Positions 50,424-59,371 of a stretch of 64,000 nucleotides of DNA are shown here, piece after piece. The translations under genes and the position numbers were made by a program. Within the stretch, counting starts at the first letter, position 1, and each line of letters opens with the position of its first letter. Origin of the DNA: Niveispirillum fermenti (GTDB lineage Bacteria; Pseudomonadota; Alphaproteobacteria; Azospirillales; Azospirillaceae); assembly GCF_048066175.1 (NCBI RefSeq), contig NZ_JBLTXA010000009.1, positions 124,001 to 188,000 on the forward strand. Reading direction: 5' to 3'. The notes below the pieces were generated by a model that was not told the origin of the DNA, made no database searches, and saw only the letters and a program-made list of their open reading frames with translations.

Positions 50424-52100
50424 ATGTTCGATGCCAATGGGCTTTTGCAAAGACGTACATGGCGATATGTCGCCGCGCTGTTCCTCATGGCCGCGGCCCC
50501 GGCACAGGGGCCGGCCGCCGGGCATGAGGCGCCACCGGCGACCCGCAGCATCCTGGACGGGCCCGAACCGGCACGGTCCGGCACGCCCGCCTGGTTCGGC
50601 CTGCGGCCGCCGGGACCGGAAACCGACCCGGTGACGGGCGTGTTCGAGACGATCCGAACGGACCTGCCGGCCCGCCCTGCCCTGTTCGTGTCCGGCCCGA
50701 TGAGCCCCCTTTTCAAGGGAGCGGCCCTTCATGCCGATATGGCCGCCATTGTCGGCTTTTCCCATGAAAGCCGGGCTGCCGGCGACTATCTGTGGGGGCG
50801 CGTCACGGGCCGACCGGCCTATGAGAAGACCGCGAACTGGGTCGCCGCGCAGTTACGCGCCGCCACCTATGCCGACACGCGGCTGGAGCCTTTCCATATC
50901 ACCGATGTCAACCTGCCTGTCGCGGGGGAAGTCCGGTTGATCGGCAGTACGGAAATGGGGCCCGAAAGCCGTGATATCGTGCTGCAATCGGCCATGGTGC
51001 AGGGGGTCGGCCCCGTCAATGGGACGGTCACGGCGCCAATGGTCTATGCCGGCATGGGCATGGATGCCGATCTGGCCGGCCGCGATCTCCATGGGAAAAT
51101 CGCGGTGATCCTGGCATTCCCGGCCCCCAGCCTTTACGCCCCCATCCCGGCCCGCCGCACGGAAGCGGCCATCAGGGCCGGTGCGGTCGGCGTGGTTGAA
51201 ATCCTGGTCCAGGCCGGAAACCTGAAAAGCTTCGACCGCGACCGCCATGGCTGCGGGCGCGGTCTGTGTTTCACGGTGGGCGGAGAGGATGGTTTTTTTC
51301 TGCTGAACCTTCTGGGTGAAGCCGCCCGCGCGGGGCGGACCGTCAACGCCCGCCTGTCGGCCCGTTCGGAAACACTCAACACACAGGTGTCCAACGTCGT
51401 GGCGACATTGCCGGGCAAGACCGCCCGCACCGTCATCATCGACGCCCATATCGACGGCTGGTTCGGTGGCGCCGATGACAATGCGTCCGGCGTTGCGATC
51501 ATGCTGGCCCTGGCCAGGCATTTCGCCCAGGCACCGCAACTGGACCGGACCCTGGTCTTCGTGGCCAGTGCCGGTCACCACAGCCCCGGCGCCAGCGGGC
51601 TTGCCGCGTTTCGTGCCCGGCATGATGCCGGCCATGTGGCGCAGGCGGACCTTATCCTGAATATCGAACATCCGGCCCAGACAGCGACGATGCGATCCTA
51701 TGTCGATCAGCAGGATGATAATTTCGGGCGCAGGGTCATTGCCGCATCCGGCGATCTGCCCAAGCAGATCGCCATCAACAACGGCGCTCCCTACCTCATC
51801 GATCTTTGGCGGCAGGGGATAGAATGTTTCGGGCTGGATGCCCAAAGGATCATCGACAGGCCGCTTCCCGGAGAATTGAAGGCGTTCGCACAGCGCCCCG
51901 AAATTCCCCAGACGCAAATGATTGCATCCGGGGCCGTCTATCACACGACCGGCGATGATCTTTACGCTGTGCCGCCTGAAGGGTTGGAACGCGCGGCCCG
52001 ATTCTACGCCCATTTCATCGCTGAGGTCGCAAATGCGCCCACCGAACTGCTGCGGGGCGGCACGTGGACGCCGGCGCGGCAATGTCCACCCACACCATAA
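50424..52100 (+). CDS. Exported M28-family zinc aminopeptidase
   Basis: 558 residues from ATG 50424 (AGGAGAGGGG upstream; a GTG at 50361 would lengthen it by 21). Hydrophobic export segment WRYVAALFLMAAAPAQGPAAG. PA-type insert domain (~180-290) and M28 core: metal-binding His and Asp in VIIDAHIDGWFGGADDNASGVAIMLALARH, then FVASAGHHSPGASGLAAF and Asp/Glu in ADLILNIEHPAQTATM. The late LIDLWRQGIECFGLDAQ and GAVYHTTGDDLYAV contain the final His. The usual catalytic Glu pair (EEx) is replaced near AGHHSPG, so activity may differ from classical M28. Divergent from the esterase, upstream of an AraC regulator. Confidence 0.78.
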   Translation: MFDANGLLQRRTWRYVAALFLMAAAPAQGPAAGHEAPPATRSILDGPEPARSGTPAWFGLRPPGPETDPVTGVFETIRTDLPARPALFVSGPMSPLFKGAALHADMAAIVGFSHESRAAGDYLWGRVTGRPAYEKTANWVAAQLRAATYADTRLEPFHITDVNLPVAGEVRLIGSTEMGPESRDIVLQSAMVQGVGPVNGTVTAPMVYAGMGMDADLAGRDLHGKIAVILAFPAPSLYAPIPARRTEAAIRAGAVGVVEILVQAGNLKSFDRDRHGCGRGLCFTVGGEDGFFLLNLLGEAARAGRTVNARLSARSETLNTQVSNVVATLPGKTARTVIIDAHIDGWFGGADDNASGVAIMLALARHFAQAPQLDRTLVFVASAGHHSPGASGLAAFRARHDAGHVAQADLILNIEHPAQTATMRSYVDQQDDNFGRRVIAASGDLPKQIAINNGAPYLIDLWRQGIECFGLDAQRIIDRPLPGELKAFAQRPEIPQTQMIASGAVYHTTGDDLYAVPPEGLERAARFYAHFIAEVANAPTELLRGGTWTPARQCPPTP

Positions 52101-52129
52101 GGTGACCTTATCCTTGTGAGGGCAATGGT

Positions 52130-53293
52130 ATGCGATACTCTGTTGAGCGGAATGCCTGGTCGCCGGTGCCGTCAGGCCTGTGGATACAAGAACAATCAGG
52201 CGTGGGAAAGGAGCCGGCAGGCAAACCGGGGCTGGACGGGGAGGCCGTCGGGCAATTGCTGCAAGGTGCGGTGCTGAAGGGCGCGGACCCCCTGGTGCTT
52301 TTGCGGGAAGCGGGGATCGATCCGTCCGTTTACGGCAACCGGGAGGAAGGGATCGACGGCAGGGCACTGGTCCGGCTGATCCGCTCTATCCAGTTCAGGC
52401 TGGACGATGTCTATATGGGCTTCTTCGCGCAGCGTTGCCGGCTGGCGCTGGAGACCGAACGCCTGCTTTCCTTCCTGCATTGCACGACGCTGGGTGAAGC
52501 CTTGCGGGTCAGCATCCGGTTCACAGGTGCGATGTCCGCCGATGTCGGCCCCGACGTCAGGGAAGAACATGGGGCCGGTCTTAAACATATCTGCAACTAT
52601 CAGACGGTTGCGGGTGTCGATCGTGACATATTCGTCTGGGTACGGTTCGTCTGGATATACCGGCTGTTCAGTTGGCTGATCGGGCGACCACTGGCGTTGC
52701 GGGGCCTTTGCGTGCGCGCCCCGCGCCCGTCGCAGGAAAACGGGTTTGACCGTTACGCGCTTTTCTGTTGCCCGGTGCAGTTCGACGCGGAGGTCGACGC
52801 CCTTTCCTATGAATGGAGTGATCTGACGGCCCGCCTGGTCCATAATACGATAAGTGCGTACAATGATTACTATGCCGCCGAGCCCGACTGGTTCGCCCTG
52901 CCCGACCGGGGGCAGAGCTGGCGGGAAAGGACGGAGCAGGTCCTGGTCGATTGCCAGCGGGCCGGCCACTGGTCCGTGCCGGTGGAGACGGTCGCCGCGC
53001 GGCTGCGGACACGGCCACGACGGCTGCGTCATGATCTGGCGCTTGAAGGCGAAAGCTTCCAGGACATGCGGACAAGGCTGCGCGGGGAACTGGCGGCCGC
53101 CTATCTTCTGGCCAGCGACACGCCCATCACACAGATCGGCTTCATCCTCGGCTTCAGTGAGCCTGGAAGCTTTTCCCGGCAATTCTGCGCCTGGGCGGGC
53201 ATGTCGCCATCGGCATACCGGACGAAAAACATGCACGACGCGGCAAAGGTCAGTGCTGCGACGGTCCTGCTCAACCACCGCCGCCTGCCCTGA
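52130..53293 (+). CDS. AraC-family regulator with arabinose-binding-like (PF12625 type) sensor domain
   Basis: 387 residues. Sensor domain ~35-230 (GEAVGQLLQGAVLKGADPLVLLREAGIDPSVYGNREEGIDGRALVRLIRSIQFRLDDVYMGFFAQRCRLA ...). DNA-binding domain at the C-terminus (VETVAARLRTRPRRLRHDLALEGESFQDMRTRLRGELAAAYLLASDTPITQIGFILGFSEPGSFSRQFCAWAGMSPSAYRT). This OruR/ArgR-like AraC group often controls adjacent TonB receptor and catabolic operons. Thirty bp after the M28 gene and 186 bp before the TonB receptor. The start at 52130 has only a weak GAGGG upstream. Confidence 0.88.
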   Translation: MRYSVERNAWSPVPSGLWIQEQSGVGKEPAGKPGLDGEAVGQLLQGAVLKGADPLVLLREAGIDPSVYGNREEGIDGRALVRLIRSIQFRLDDVYMGFFAQRCRLALETERLLSFLHCTTLGEALRVSIRFTGAMSADVGPDVREEHGAGLKHICNYQTVAGVDRDIFVWVRFVWIYRLFSWLIGRPLALRGLCVRAPRPSQENGFDRYALFCCPVQFDAEVDALSYEWSDLTARLVHNTISAYNDYYAAEPDWFALPDRGQSWRERTEQVLVDCQRAGHWSVPVETVAARLRTRPRRLRHDLALEGESFQDMRTRLRGELAAAYLLASDTPITQIGFILGFSEPGSFSRQFCAWAGMSPSAYRTKNMHDAAKVSAATVLLNHRRLP

Positions 53294-53330
53294 GAGATAC
53301 CGGTTCCCGCGGATCGGAAGCCATCTGCGG

Positions 53331-53369
53331 CAGAAGTGACAGGGTGCGCCACCTGCCCTGTCACTTCTG
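53331..53369. terminator. Perfect 14-bp-stem hairpin after the AraC gene
   Basis: CAGAAGTGACAGGG (53331-53344) and CCCTGTCACTTCTG (53356-53369) with an 11-nt loop, followed by TCAAATC. Terminator-like, or a leader structure of the TonB receptor message. Confidence 0.5.
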
Positions 53370-53479
53370 TCAAATCATGGCGTCAGACCTGTCATTGTCT
53401 CCCGATCTGCGGATGCCAAGATCGCCCTCTGACTGGGGACGGCAGATCCCCGGCGCTTCAATCGATCAATGGGGATGGA

Positions 53480-55768
53480 ATGACCATGAAGAGCTTGATG
53501 CCGGCCCGCCATATGCGAGCGTTGGGTCTGGGGGCCACCGCGCTGTTTGGCGGCTGTCTTGTGCCCGGCCCTGTCTGGGCCCAGACGCAAAGCAATAATG
53601 CGACTTCCGGTGCCGGGGCCCTGCGCGAGATCGTCCTGGAGGAAATCGTCGTCACGGCGGAAAAGCGCGCCGAAGGGCTGCAGAACATTCCCATCGCCAT
53701 TACTGCCGTTTCCGGCACCACGCTGGAAAAGGCTGGCGTCAAGGAGGTCGGTGACCTGGTACAACTGGCGCCCAGCCTGCAATTCGGCACACGGTCCACC
53801 AACGTCTTCATTGCCATGCGCGGCATCGGCCAGGCGGGGCAGGATATTGGCAGCCAGTCAGGGGTGACCGTATCGCTCGACGGCGTGCCGCTGCTCAACC
53901 ATTTCATGATGAACCCCGCCTTCCTGGACATTGAACGGGTCGAAGTGCTGCGCGGGCCGCAGGGCACCATCCAGGGCCGCAACGCCACGGGCGGCGCCAT
54001 CAATATCTACAGCAAGGGACCGACCGATCAGACCGAGGGTGAAATCGGTCTTACCGCCGGCAATTATTCACGCCTGGGCATCAAGGGCTTTGTGAACGCG
54101 GCGCTGACCGATCAGGTCATGGCCCGCCTTTCCTTTCAGAACGACCGGTCCGATGGCTGGACGAAGAACCAGTTCCTCAACCGACGCAACGACGATGCCG
54201 ACATGACCCAGTTGCGCGGCCAGGTGCTGATCCAGCCGTCGGACAGGTTCAGCGTGACTGCGCTGGTCGATTACATGCGTGATCGTGGCAATCCGTCGTT
54301 CAACGTGCTGCTGGGCCGCGCCGATCCGGCCCGCCCCACGCCGGCCGAGGTGCCCGGCTATGCCTTCCCGGTCAACAATCTCAAGGACCTGAAATTCTAT
54401 TTCAACGAGCCCGGCGAACGCGACGTGGAAGATGTGCGCGCCACCCTGACCGCCCGTATGGAACTGGGGTCGAACAGCACGATCACCTCCACCACCGGCT
54501 ATATCCGGCATGATATCGACTTGACCAATCTGGATGTGGACCTGACGCCTGTCGTCGGCTCCCGCTTCGATCTGATCGGTCTTTATGCCGAGCAGGCGAC
54601 GCAGGAATTCACGGCCACCACCGATCTGGGCGACCGGGCCGATCTGGTGGCCGGCCTGTTCTACATGCATGGCGACGCCAGCGAGCCGCTTTATCTCAGT
54701 TCCGCGACGGTGAAGAACCTTCTCATCTACCTCCCCAATGAAAAGCTGAACTCCTACGCCTCCTATGTGCAGTTCCGGTACAATCTGACCGACGATCTCC
54801 GCGCGACCGCCGGCGGGCGCTACACGATCGACAAGAAGACCTACGAGATGGATGCGACATCGGGCGGGCAGCGCTATCTGCTGGCCGACAAGGATACCTG
54901 GAAGGCCTTCACGCCCCGCTTCGTGCTGGATTACACGCCCGAGGAAAACATGCTGATCTATACAAGCGTGTCGCGCGGGTTCAAATCCGGCGGTTTCAAC
55001 ACGCTGGGCGACGTGTCCCAGCCGGTCAACGTCTTCAATCCCGAATATGTCTGGAATTACGAGGTCGGAACCAAGGGCAAGTTCTTCGACAACCGGCTGC
55101 GTATGGGCCTGACCGCCTTCTATGCCGATTACACCAACCTGCAGCAGACCGTCTTCCGCACCAACGAAGAGACGGGCGTGCGCTTCCCCCGGGTGGAAAA
55201 CGCTTCCGCCGCCAAGATCAAGGGCATCGAGCTGGAATTCGAGGCGGCACCGGCCAGGGGCGTGAAACTGTCCGGCGCGGCCACCCGCCTGGATACAGAA
55301 TACGGGAAATTCTGCAACAACGACCCGCTTTACCCCAACGTGCCGACCGCCGCGTCCTGCGTCGGCGTTCTCAGCGACGGCAAGCCGCTGCCGCCGGGTG
55401 CCGTGAACCTGCAGGGCAATACCCTGACCCAGGCGCCGAAATGGCAGTTCAACCTTTCGGGCGAATATGCCTTCCCGGTTTCGGAAACCCTGGAGGTCAC
55501 GGCGCGCGCCGATTACAAATGGCAGAGCAAGGTCTATTTCGACATCTATAACAACCCTTTGAATACGCAGGACAATTACGGCCTTCTCAACCTGTCGGTT
55601 GCTCTCGGCACGGTCGACAGGACCTGGTCGCTGACCGGGTGGGTCCGTAACGCGGCCGACAAGCGCTATATCAGCCAGGCGGTCACCCGCCCCGGCGCGA
55701 ACGCCTATACCTCCGGGTCGGTCGGCACGCCGCGCATGTATGGCGCCACGCTCTATCACCGCTTCTGA
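53480..55768 (+). CDS. TonB-dependent outer-membrane receptor
   Basis: 762 residues from ATG 53480; ATG 53486 is equally plausible (GGGGATGGA upstream). Signal peptide ...LGLGATALFGGCLVPGPVWA. TonB box LEEIVVTAEKRAEGLQNIPIAITAVSG. Plug with MRGIGQAGQDIGSQSGVTVSLDGVPLL and FLDIERVEVLRGPQGTIQGRNATGGAINIYSKGP. Barrel closing GTPRMYGATLYHRF. Of the same nutrient-receptor class as the other two complete ones. Stands between an AraC regulator and a CoA-ligase/transporter/tannase operon, so it probably imports the phenolic ester or acid those genes use; that is inference. Confidence 0.92.
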   Translation: MTMKSLMPARHMRALGLGATALFGGCLVPGPVWAQTQSNNATSGAGALREIVLEEIVVTAEKRAEGLQNIPIAITAVSGTTLEKAGVKEVGDLVQLAPSLQFGTRSTNVFIAMRGIGQAGQDIGSQSGVTVSLDGVPLLNHFMMNPAFLDIERVEVLRGPQGTIQGRNATGGAINIYSKGPTDQTEGEIGLTAGNYSRLGIKGFVNAALTDQVMARLSFQNDRSDGWTKNQFLNRRNDDADMTQLRGQVLIQPSDRFSVTALVDYMRDRGNPSFNVLLGRADPARPTPAEVPGYAFPVNNLKDLKFYFNEPGERDVEDVRATLTARMELGSNSTITSTTGYIRHDIDLTNLDVDLTPVVGSRFDLIGLYAEQATQEFTATTDLGDRADLVAGLFYMHGDASEPLYLSSATVKNLLIYLPNEKLNSYASYVQFRYNLTDDLRATAGGRYTIDKKTYEMDATSGGQRYLLADKDTWKAFTPRFVLDYTPEENMLIYTSVSRGFKSGGFNTLGDVSQPVNVFNPEYVWNYEVGTKGKFFDNRLRMGLTAFYADYTNLQQTVFRTNEETGVRFPRVENASAAKIKGIELEFEAAPARGVKLSGAATRLDTEYGKFCNNDPLYPNVPTAASCVGVLSDGKPLPPGAVNLQGNTLTQAPKWQFNLSGEYAFPVSETLEVTARADYKWQSKVYFDIYNNPLNTQDNYGLLNLSVALGTVDRTWSLTGWVRNAADKRYISQAVTRPGANAYTSGSVGTPRMYGATLYHRF

Positions 55769-55780
55769 TCCGGCGGGAAA

Positions 55781-55834
55781 CAGCACCCGCCGCCCATGGC
55801 CGGCATGGGCATGCGGCACGGGTGCTGTTCTTCC
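55781..55834 (+). terminator. Probable terminator after the TonB receptor
   Basis: CAGCACCCG (55781-55789) pairs with CGGGTGCTG (55819-55827) over a structured loop, followed by TTCTTCCC, 13 bp after the stop. Confidence 0.55.
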
Positions 55835-55862
55835 CTTCTCCATTGGGCCCTTCTCCATTGGG
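55833..55862. repeat. Exact 15-bp tandem duplication
   Basis: CCCTTCTCCATTGGG occurs twice in direct succession (55833-55847 and 55848-55862), in the leader of the CoA-ligase gene. Confidence 0.8.
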
Positions 55863-55965
55863 ACTGTCCCCGGCGTGGGAGCGTTTGGGGCGCCCGCCCC
55901 CATCCATGCGGGGGGAAGTGATCCGCCGGCCAGGTGCCATTTTAAAAGTCACAAGGAAGTACGAC

Positions 55966-58008
55966 ATGGTCAATCGCGGGGCTGCCGCCTGCATTTCCCA
56001 GATCAGCCTGTATCAGGAATGGCTGCATCGCGAACGCGGGCTGGCATTTTGCGACTATGCGGCGATGTGGGAATGGTCGCGCACCGACCTGGCGGGGTTC
56101 TGGCAAAGTGTTTGGGACTATCACGACCTTCAGTCGCCGACGCCGCCGTCCGTGATCGTGGAAGGAGCGATGCCGGATGCCCGATGGTTCACGGGCACGC
56201 AGGTCAATTACGCCCGACAGGTGTTTCGCCATGCCGATATGGCGGATGTCGCCGGCCAGCCTGCCATCATCGCCGCTGATGAAAGCGGCCGGGTCACCGA
56301 ACTGACCTGGAGTGCCTTGCGGTGCCAGGTCACGACATTCGCGCTGGAACTGCGGCGGCGGGGCATCGGGCGTGGCGATGTGGTTGCAGCCTATCTGCCG
56401 AATATCCCGGAAGCCGTGGTGTCGATGCTGGCCTGTGTCAGCATTGGCGCGATATGGACCCTGTGTTCCCCCGATATGGGCACGCCGGCCGTGCTGGCCC
56501 GGTTCCAGCAGACGGCACCCAGGGTCCTGATCGCCGCGGACGGGGTCTGCTATGGCGGCAAGCCGGCGGATCGCGCCGCCACCGTCACGACCATCCGTCA
56601 AGGCCTGCCCAGTGTGACCGACCTGTTCGTGATCCGCACGGGCAACGGCGCATTCCCCATCGCAGGCGCCACGGATTTTCAGGACATCCAGCCCGTGGAC
56701 GCCCGGACGGCGGCGATGTTCGAGCCGGAGTGGCTTCCGTTCGACCATCCGCTATGGATTCTCTACTCCAGTGGGACCACGGGTCTGCCCAAGGCCATCG
56801 TCCATGGGCACGGGGGCGTCGTCATCGCCGCCTGTGCCGGGAACATGCATCTGGACATCGGGGCCAGCTATTCCCCCAACAATTTCGGCGAACGGTTCCA
56901 TTGGTACAGCGCCACCGGATGGGTGATGTGGAACATCCAGGTCGGCGGTCTTTTGTCCGGCACCACCATCTGCATTTACGACGGTTCCCCCAAGGGGGGC
57001 ACCGGCACGGTGGAATGGACACCGCTATGGCGTTTCGCCGCGCGCCATCAGGTGACCTGGTTCGGGGCGGGTGCCGCCTTCTATGCCAGTTGCCGCAAGG
57101 CCGGCCTGGCGCTGCGGGACATTGACGGCTTAAGCCGCATCCGCGCGCTGGGCAGCACCGGATCAGCCCTGACCATCGATGATCAGGAATGGGGCACGCG
57201 CCAGTTCGCCACCCTGGGCACATCCGATATATGGTGGTGCAACATATCCGGCGGCACCGACATCGCCGCGGCCTTCCTGTCCGGGAACCGGGAGATGCCG
57301 GCCACGCCGGGGCGGCTGCAGTGCCGGCACCTTGGCGCGTCGGTCGAAGCCTGGGATGAAGATGGCCGGGCCGTCCGGGAGCAGGTCGGGGAACTGGTCT
57401 GTACGCGGCCCTTCCCCAGCATGCCCCTGTTCTTCTGGGGCGATGCGGGCCATGCCCGCTATCGATCCACCTATTTCGAAAGCTGGGCAGGCGTCTGGCG
57501 CCATGGCGACTGGCTGAGCGTAGAGGCCGATGGCAGTTGCATCATTGCCGGGCGCAGCGATGCGACGATCAACCGGCACGGCCTGCGCATGGGCACGGCG
57601 GACATCTATGCCGCTGTCGAGCGGCTGCCGGCCATCGCGGACAGCCTGGTCATCGATGTGGAGGATGGGAGCGGGGACAGCAAACTTCTGATGTTCGTCG
57701 TTCCCGGCGAAGGCGCTGCATGGGGGCCGGAACTGGAAGGGGCCATCGCCAGGGCCATCCGCGAGACGCTGTCGCCACGCTTCATCCCGGACCAGTTCAT
57801 CCAGGCCCCCGCCATCCCCCGCACCCTGTCCGGCAAGAAACAGGAATTGCCGGTCAAGCGGCTGTTCCAGGGGTGGGACGTGGCGAAAGTCATCGATCCC
57901 AGCCTGACCGACAATGCCGCAATCATCCCTTGGTACGTCGCGCAGGCCGATGCCTGGCGGGCGGAAACCGGCATGGCAGCAGCAAAGGCACCTGCCAGGG
58001 GCGAATGA
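55966..58008 (+). CDS. Acetoacetyl-CoA synthetase-like acyl-CoA ligase
   Basis: 680 residues, ANL (AMP-forming) superfamily. Motif A3 LYSSGTTGLPKAIVHGHGGVV (~260-280). FHWYSATGWVMWNIQVGGLLSGTTICIYDG and the leader ARWFTGTQVNYARQVFR are typical of the acetoacetate-CoA ligase branch (length 650-680). GDWLSVEADGSCIIAGRSDATINRHGLRMGTADIY is the A8 hinge, and RTLSGKKQELPVKRLFQG carries the catalytic Lys near the C-terminus. Activates a short-chain keto or branched acid with ATP and CoA. ATG 55966 has AAGGAAG; the 48 residues before it are not homologous. Followed by an MHS transporter, which may supply the acid. Confidence 0.86.
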   Translation: MVNRGAAACISQISLYQEWLHRERGLAFCDYAAMWEWSRTDLAGFWQSVWDYHDLQSPTPPSVIVEGAMPDARWFTGTQVNYARQVFRHADMADVAGQPAIIAADESGRVTELTWSALRCQVTTFALELRRRGIGRGDVVAAYLPNIPEAVVSMLACVSIGAIWTLCSPDMGTPAVLARFQQTAPRVLIAADGVCYGGKPADRAATVTTIRQGLPSVTDLFVIRTGNGAFPIAGATDFQDIQPVDARTAAMFEPEWLPFDHPLWILYSSGTTGLPKAIVHGHGGVVIAACAGNMHLDIGASYSPNNFGERFHWYSATGWVMWNIQVGGLLSGTTICIYDGSPKGGTGTVEWTPLWRFAARHQVTWFGAGAAFYASCRKAGLALRDIDGLSRIRALGSTGSALTIDDQEWGTRQFATLGTSDIWWCNISGGTDIAAAFLSGNREMPATPGRLQCRHLGASVEAWDEDGRAVREQVGELVCTRPFPSMPLFFWGDAGHARYRSTYFESWAGVWRHGDWLSVEADGSCIIAGRSDATINRHGLRMGTADIYAAVERLPAIADSLVIDVEDGSGDSKLLMFVVPGEGAAWGPELEGAIARAIRETLSPRFIPDQFIQAPAIPRTLSGKKQELPVKRLFQGWDVAKVIDPSLTDNAAIIPWYVAQADAWRAETGMAAAKAPARGE

Positions 58009-58046
58009 TCTGCCGGCCAACAAAAATACGCTGATCGGAGGAAGAT

Positions 58047-59369
58047 ATGACGGGTTCGGCATCGGGCAAGGACGGCTCTTCCATCTTCAAGGTCGCGGTG
58101 ACGGCCGGGGCCGGTGCGACAATCGAATGGTATGATTTCTTCGTCTATGGGACAGCAGCGGCCCTGGTTTTCCCGAAAATCTTCTTCCCGGCGGACCTGC
58201 CGCCGCTGGTTGCCCAGTTAGCGGCGTTCAGCACCTTCGCCGTAGGCTTCATCGCCCGGCCGTTCGGCGGAATCGTGTTCGGTCATTTCGGTGATCTGTT
58301 CGGCCGCAAGAAGGCGCTGCTGGTGGCGCTGCTGACCATGGGCCTTGCCACCACGGCCATCGGCCTCCTGCCAACCTACGCGACCGCCGGCATATTCAGT
58401 CCGCTGCTGCTGATCCTTCTGCGCCTGATCCAGGGCGTGGCGATTGGCGGGCAATGGGGGGGTGCGGCCCTGATGGCCATCGAAAGCGCGCCCAAAGGCA
58501 AGAGCGGCTATTATGGCAGTTTCGTTCAGATGGGCGTGCCGCTGGGTGTGGTGCTTTCCAATATCGTCTTCTTCATCATGATCACCACCCTGTCCCCGGA
58601 TGCGTTCCAGGCCTGGGGATGGCGGGTGCCCTTCATCCTGAGTTTCGCCCTGGTCTTCATCGGCATCTATATCCAGACGCGGCTGGAGGAGTCGGTGGAA
58701 TTCGAACAGGCGGCCCGGTCGCAGGAGGACACCCCGAAGGAACACCGGAAATCGCCGATCCTTCAGGTTCTGACCCGGCATCCGCTGAAAATCCTGCTGG
58801 CCGGCGGTGCCTTCATCGCGTCGAACACCTGTTTCTATGCGGCCATAACCTATGCCGTTTCCTATGGCGACACGGTCCTGAACCTGTCCCGAAGCGCCAT
58901 GCTGGCCTGTGTGGTGGCGGCCAGTGTGGTGATGGTGCCCAGCCTGCTGCTCTTCGGATCCCTGTCGGACCGGTGGGGCCGGTCGAAACTGTTCATGATC
59001 GGGCTGGCCTTGACGGGGCTGTGGTCCTTCGCCTTCTTCCCGCTGCTGGAAACGCTTTCCTATCCGGCGATCCTGGCCGCGCTGACGGTGGAACTGGTCT
59101 TCATCAGCATCATGTACGGCCCGCAGGCCGCCCTGTTCGCAGAGCTTTTCCCCGTGGCCGTGCGCTATTCCGGTGCGTCGCTTGGATATCAGTTGGGGGC
59201 GGTCATCGGTGGCGGCTTTGCGCCGATCATCGCAACGGCCCTGTTCGCCGAATATGCCTCCTCGCTGCCCATTTCGATCTTCCTGTTCGGTGTATGCTTC
59301 CTGTCGCTGGTCTGCACCTGGCTGCTGACCCGGCATGTCAATGCGTCCTTGGTTGGGAAAGGTTCGTGA
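58047..59369 (+). CDS. MHS-family MFS transporter (metabolite:H+ symporter)
   Basis: 440 residues. Family marks: AGAGATIEWYDFFVYGTAAALVFPKIFFP, FIARPFGGIVFGHFGDLFGRKKALL (loop 2-3 motif), LRLIQGVAIGGQWGGAALMAIESAPKGKSGYYGSFVQMGVPLG and YGPQAALFAELFPVAVRYSGASLGYQLGAVIGGGFAPIIATAL. MHS members (ShiA, KgtP, ProP, PcaT types) import acids such as shikimate, ketoglutarate, protocatechuate or betaine. GGAGG before ATG. 38 bp after the ligase and 2 bp before the tannase gene, so a single operon for an organic or aromatic acid. Confidence 0.92.
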   Translation: MTGSASGKDGSSIFKVAVTAGAGATIEWYDFFVYGTAAALVFPKIFFPADLPPLVAQLAAFSTFAVGFIARPFGGIVFGHFGDLFGRKKALLVALLTMGLATTAIGLLPTYATAGIFSPLLLILLRLIQGVAIGGQWGGAALMAIESAPKGKSGYYGSFVQMGVPLGVVLSNIVFFIMITTLSPDAFQAWGWRVPFILSFALVFIGIYIQTRLEESVEFEQAARSQEDTPKEHRKSPILQVLTRHPLKILLAGGAFIASNTCFYAAITYAVSYGDTVLNLSRSAMLACVVAASVVMVPSLLLFGSLSDRWGRSKLFMIGLALTGLWSFAFFPLLETLSYPAILAALTVELVFISIMYGPQAALFAELFPVAVRYSGASLGYQLGAVIGGGFAPIIATALFAEYASSLPISIFLFGVCFLSLVCTWLLTRHVNASLVGKGS

Positions 59370-59371
59370 TC

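Noticed and set aside
54068..55903. 611-codon minus-strand frame
   Set aside because: Antisense shadow of the TonB receptor 53480-55768, with shadow-type composition and no start context.
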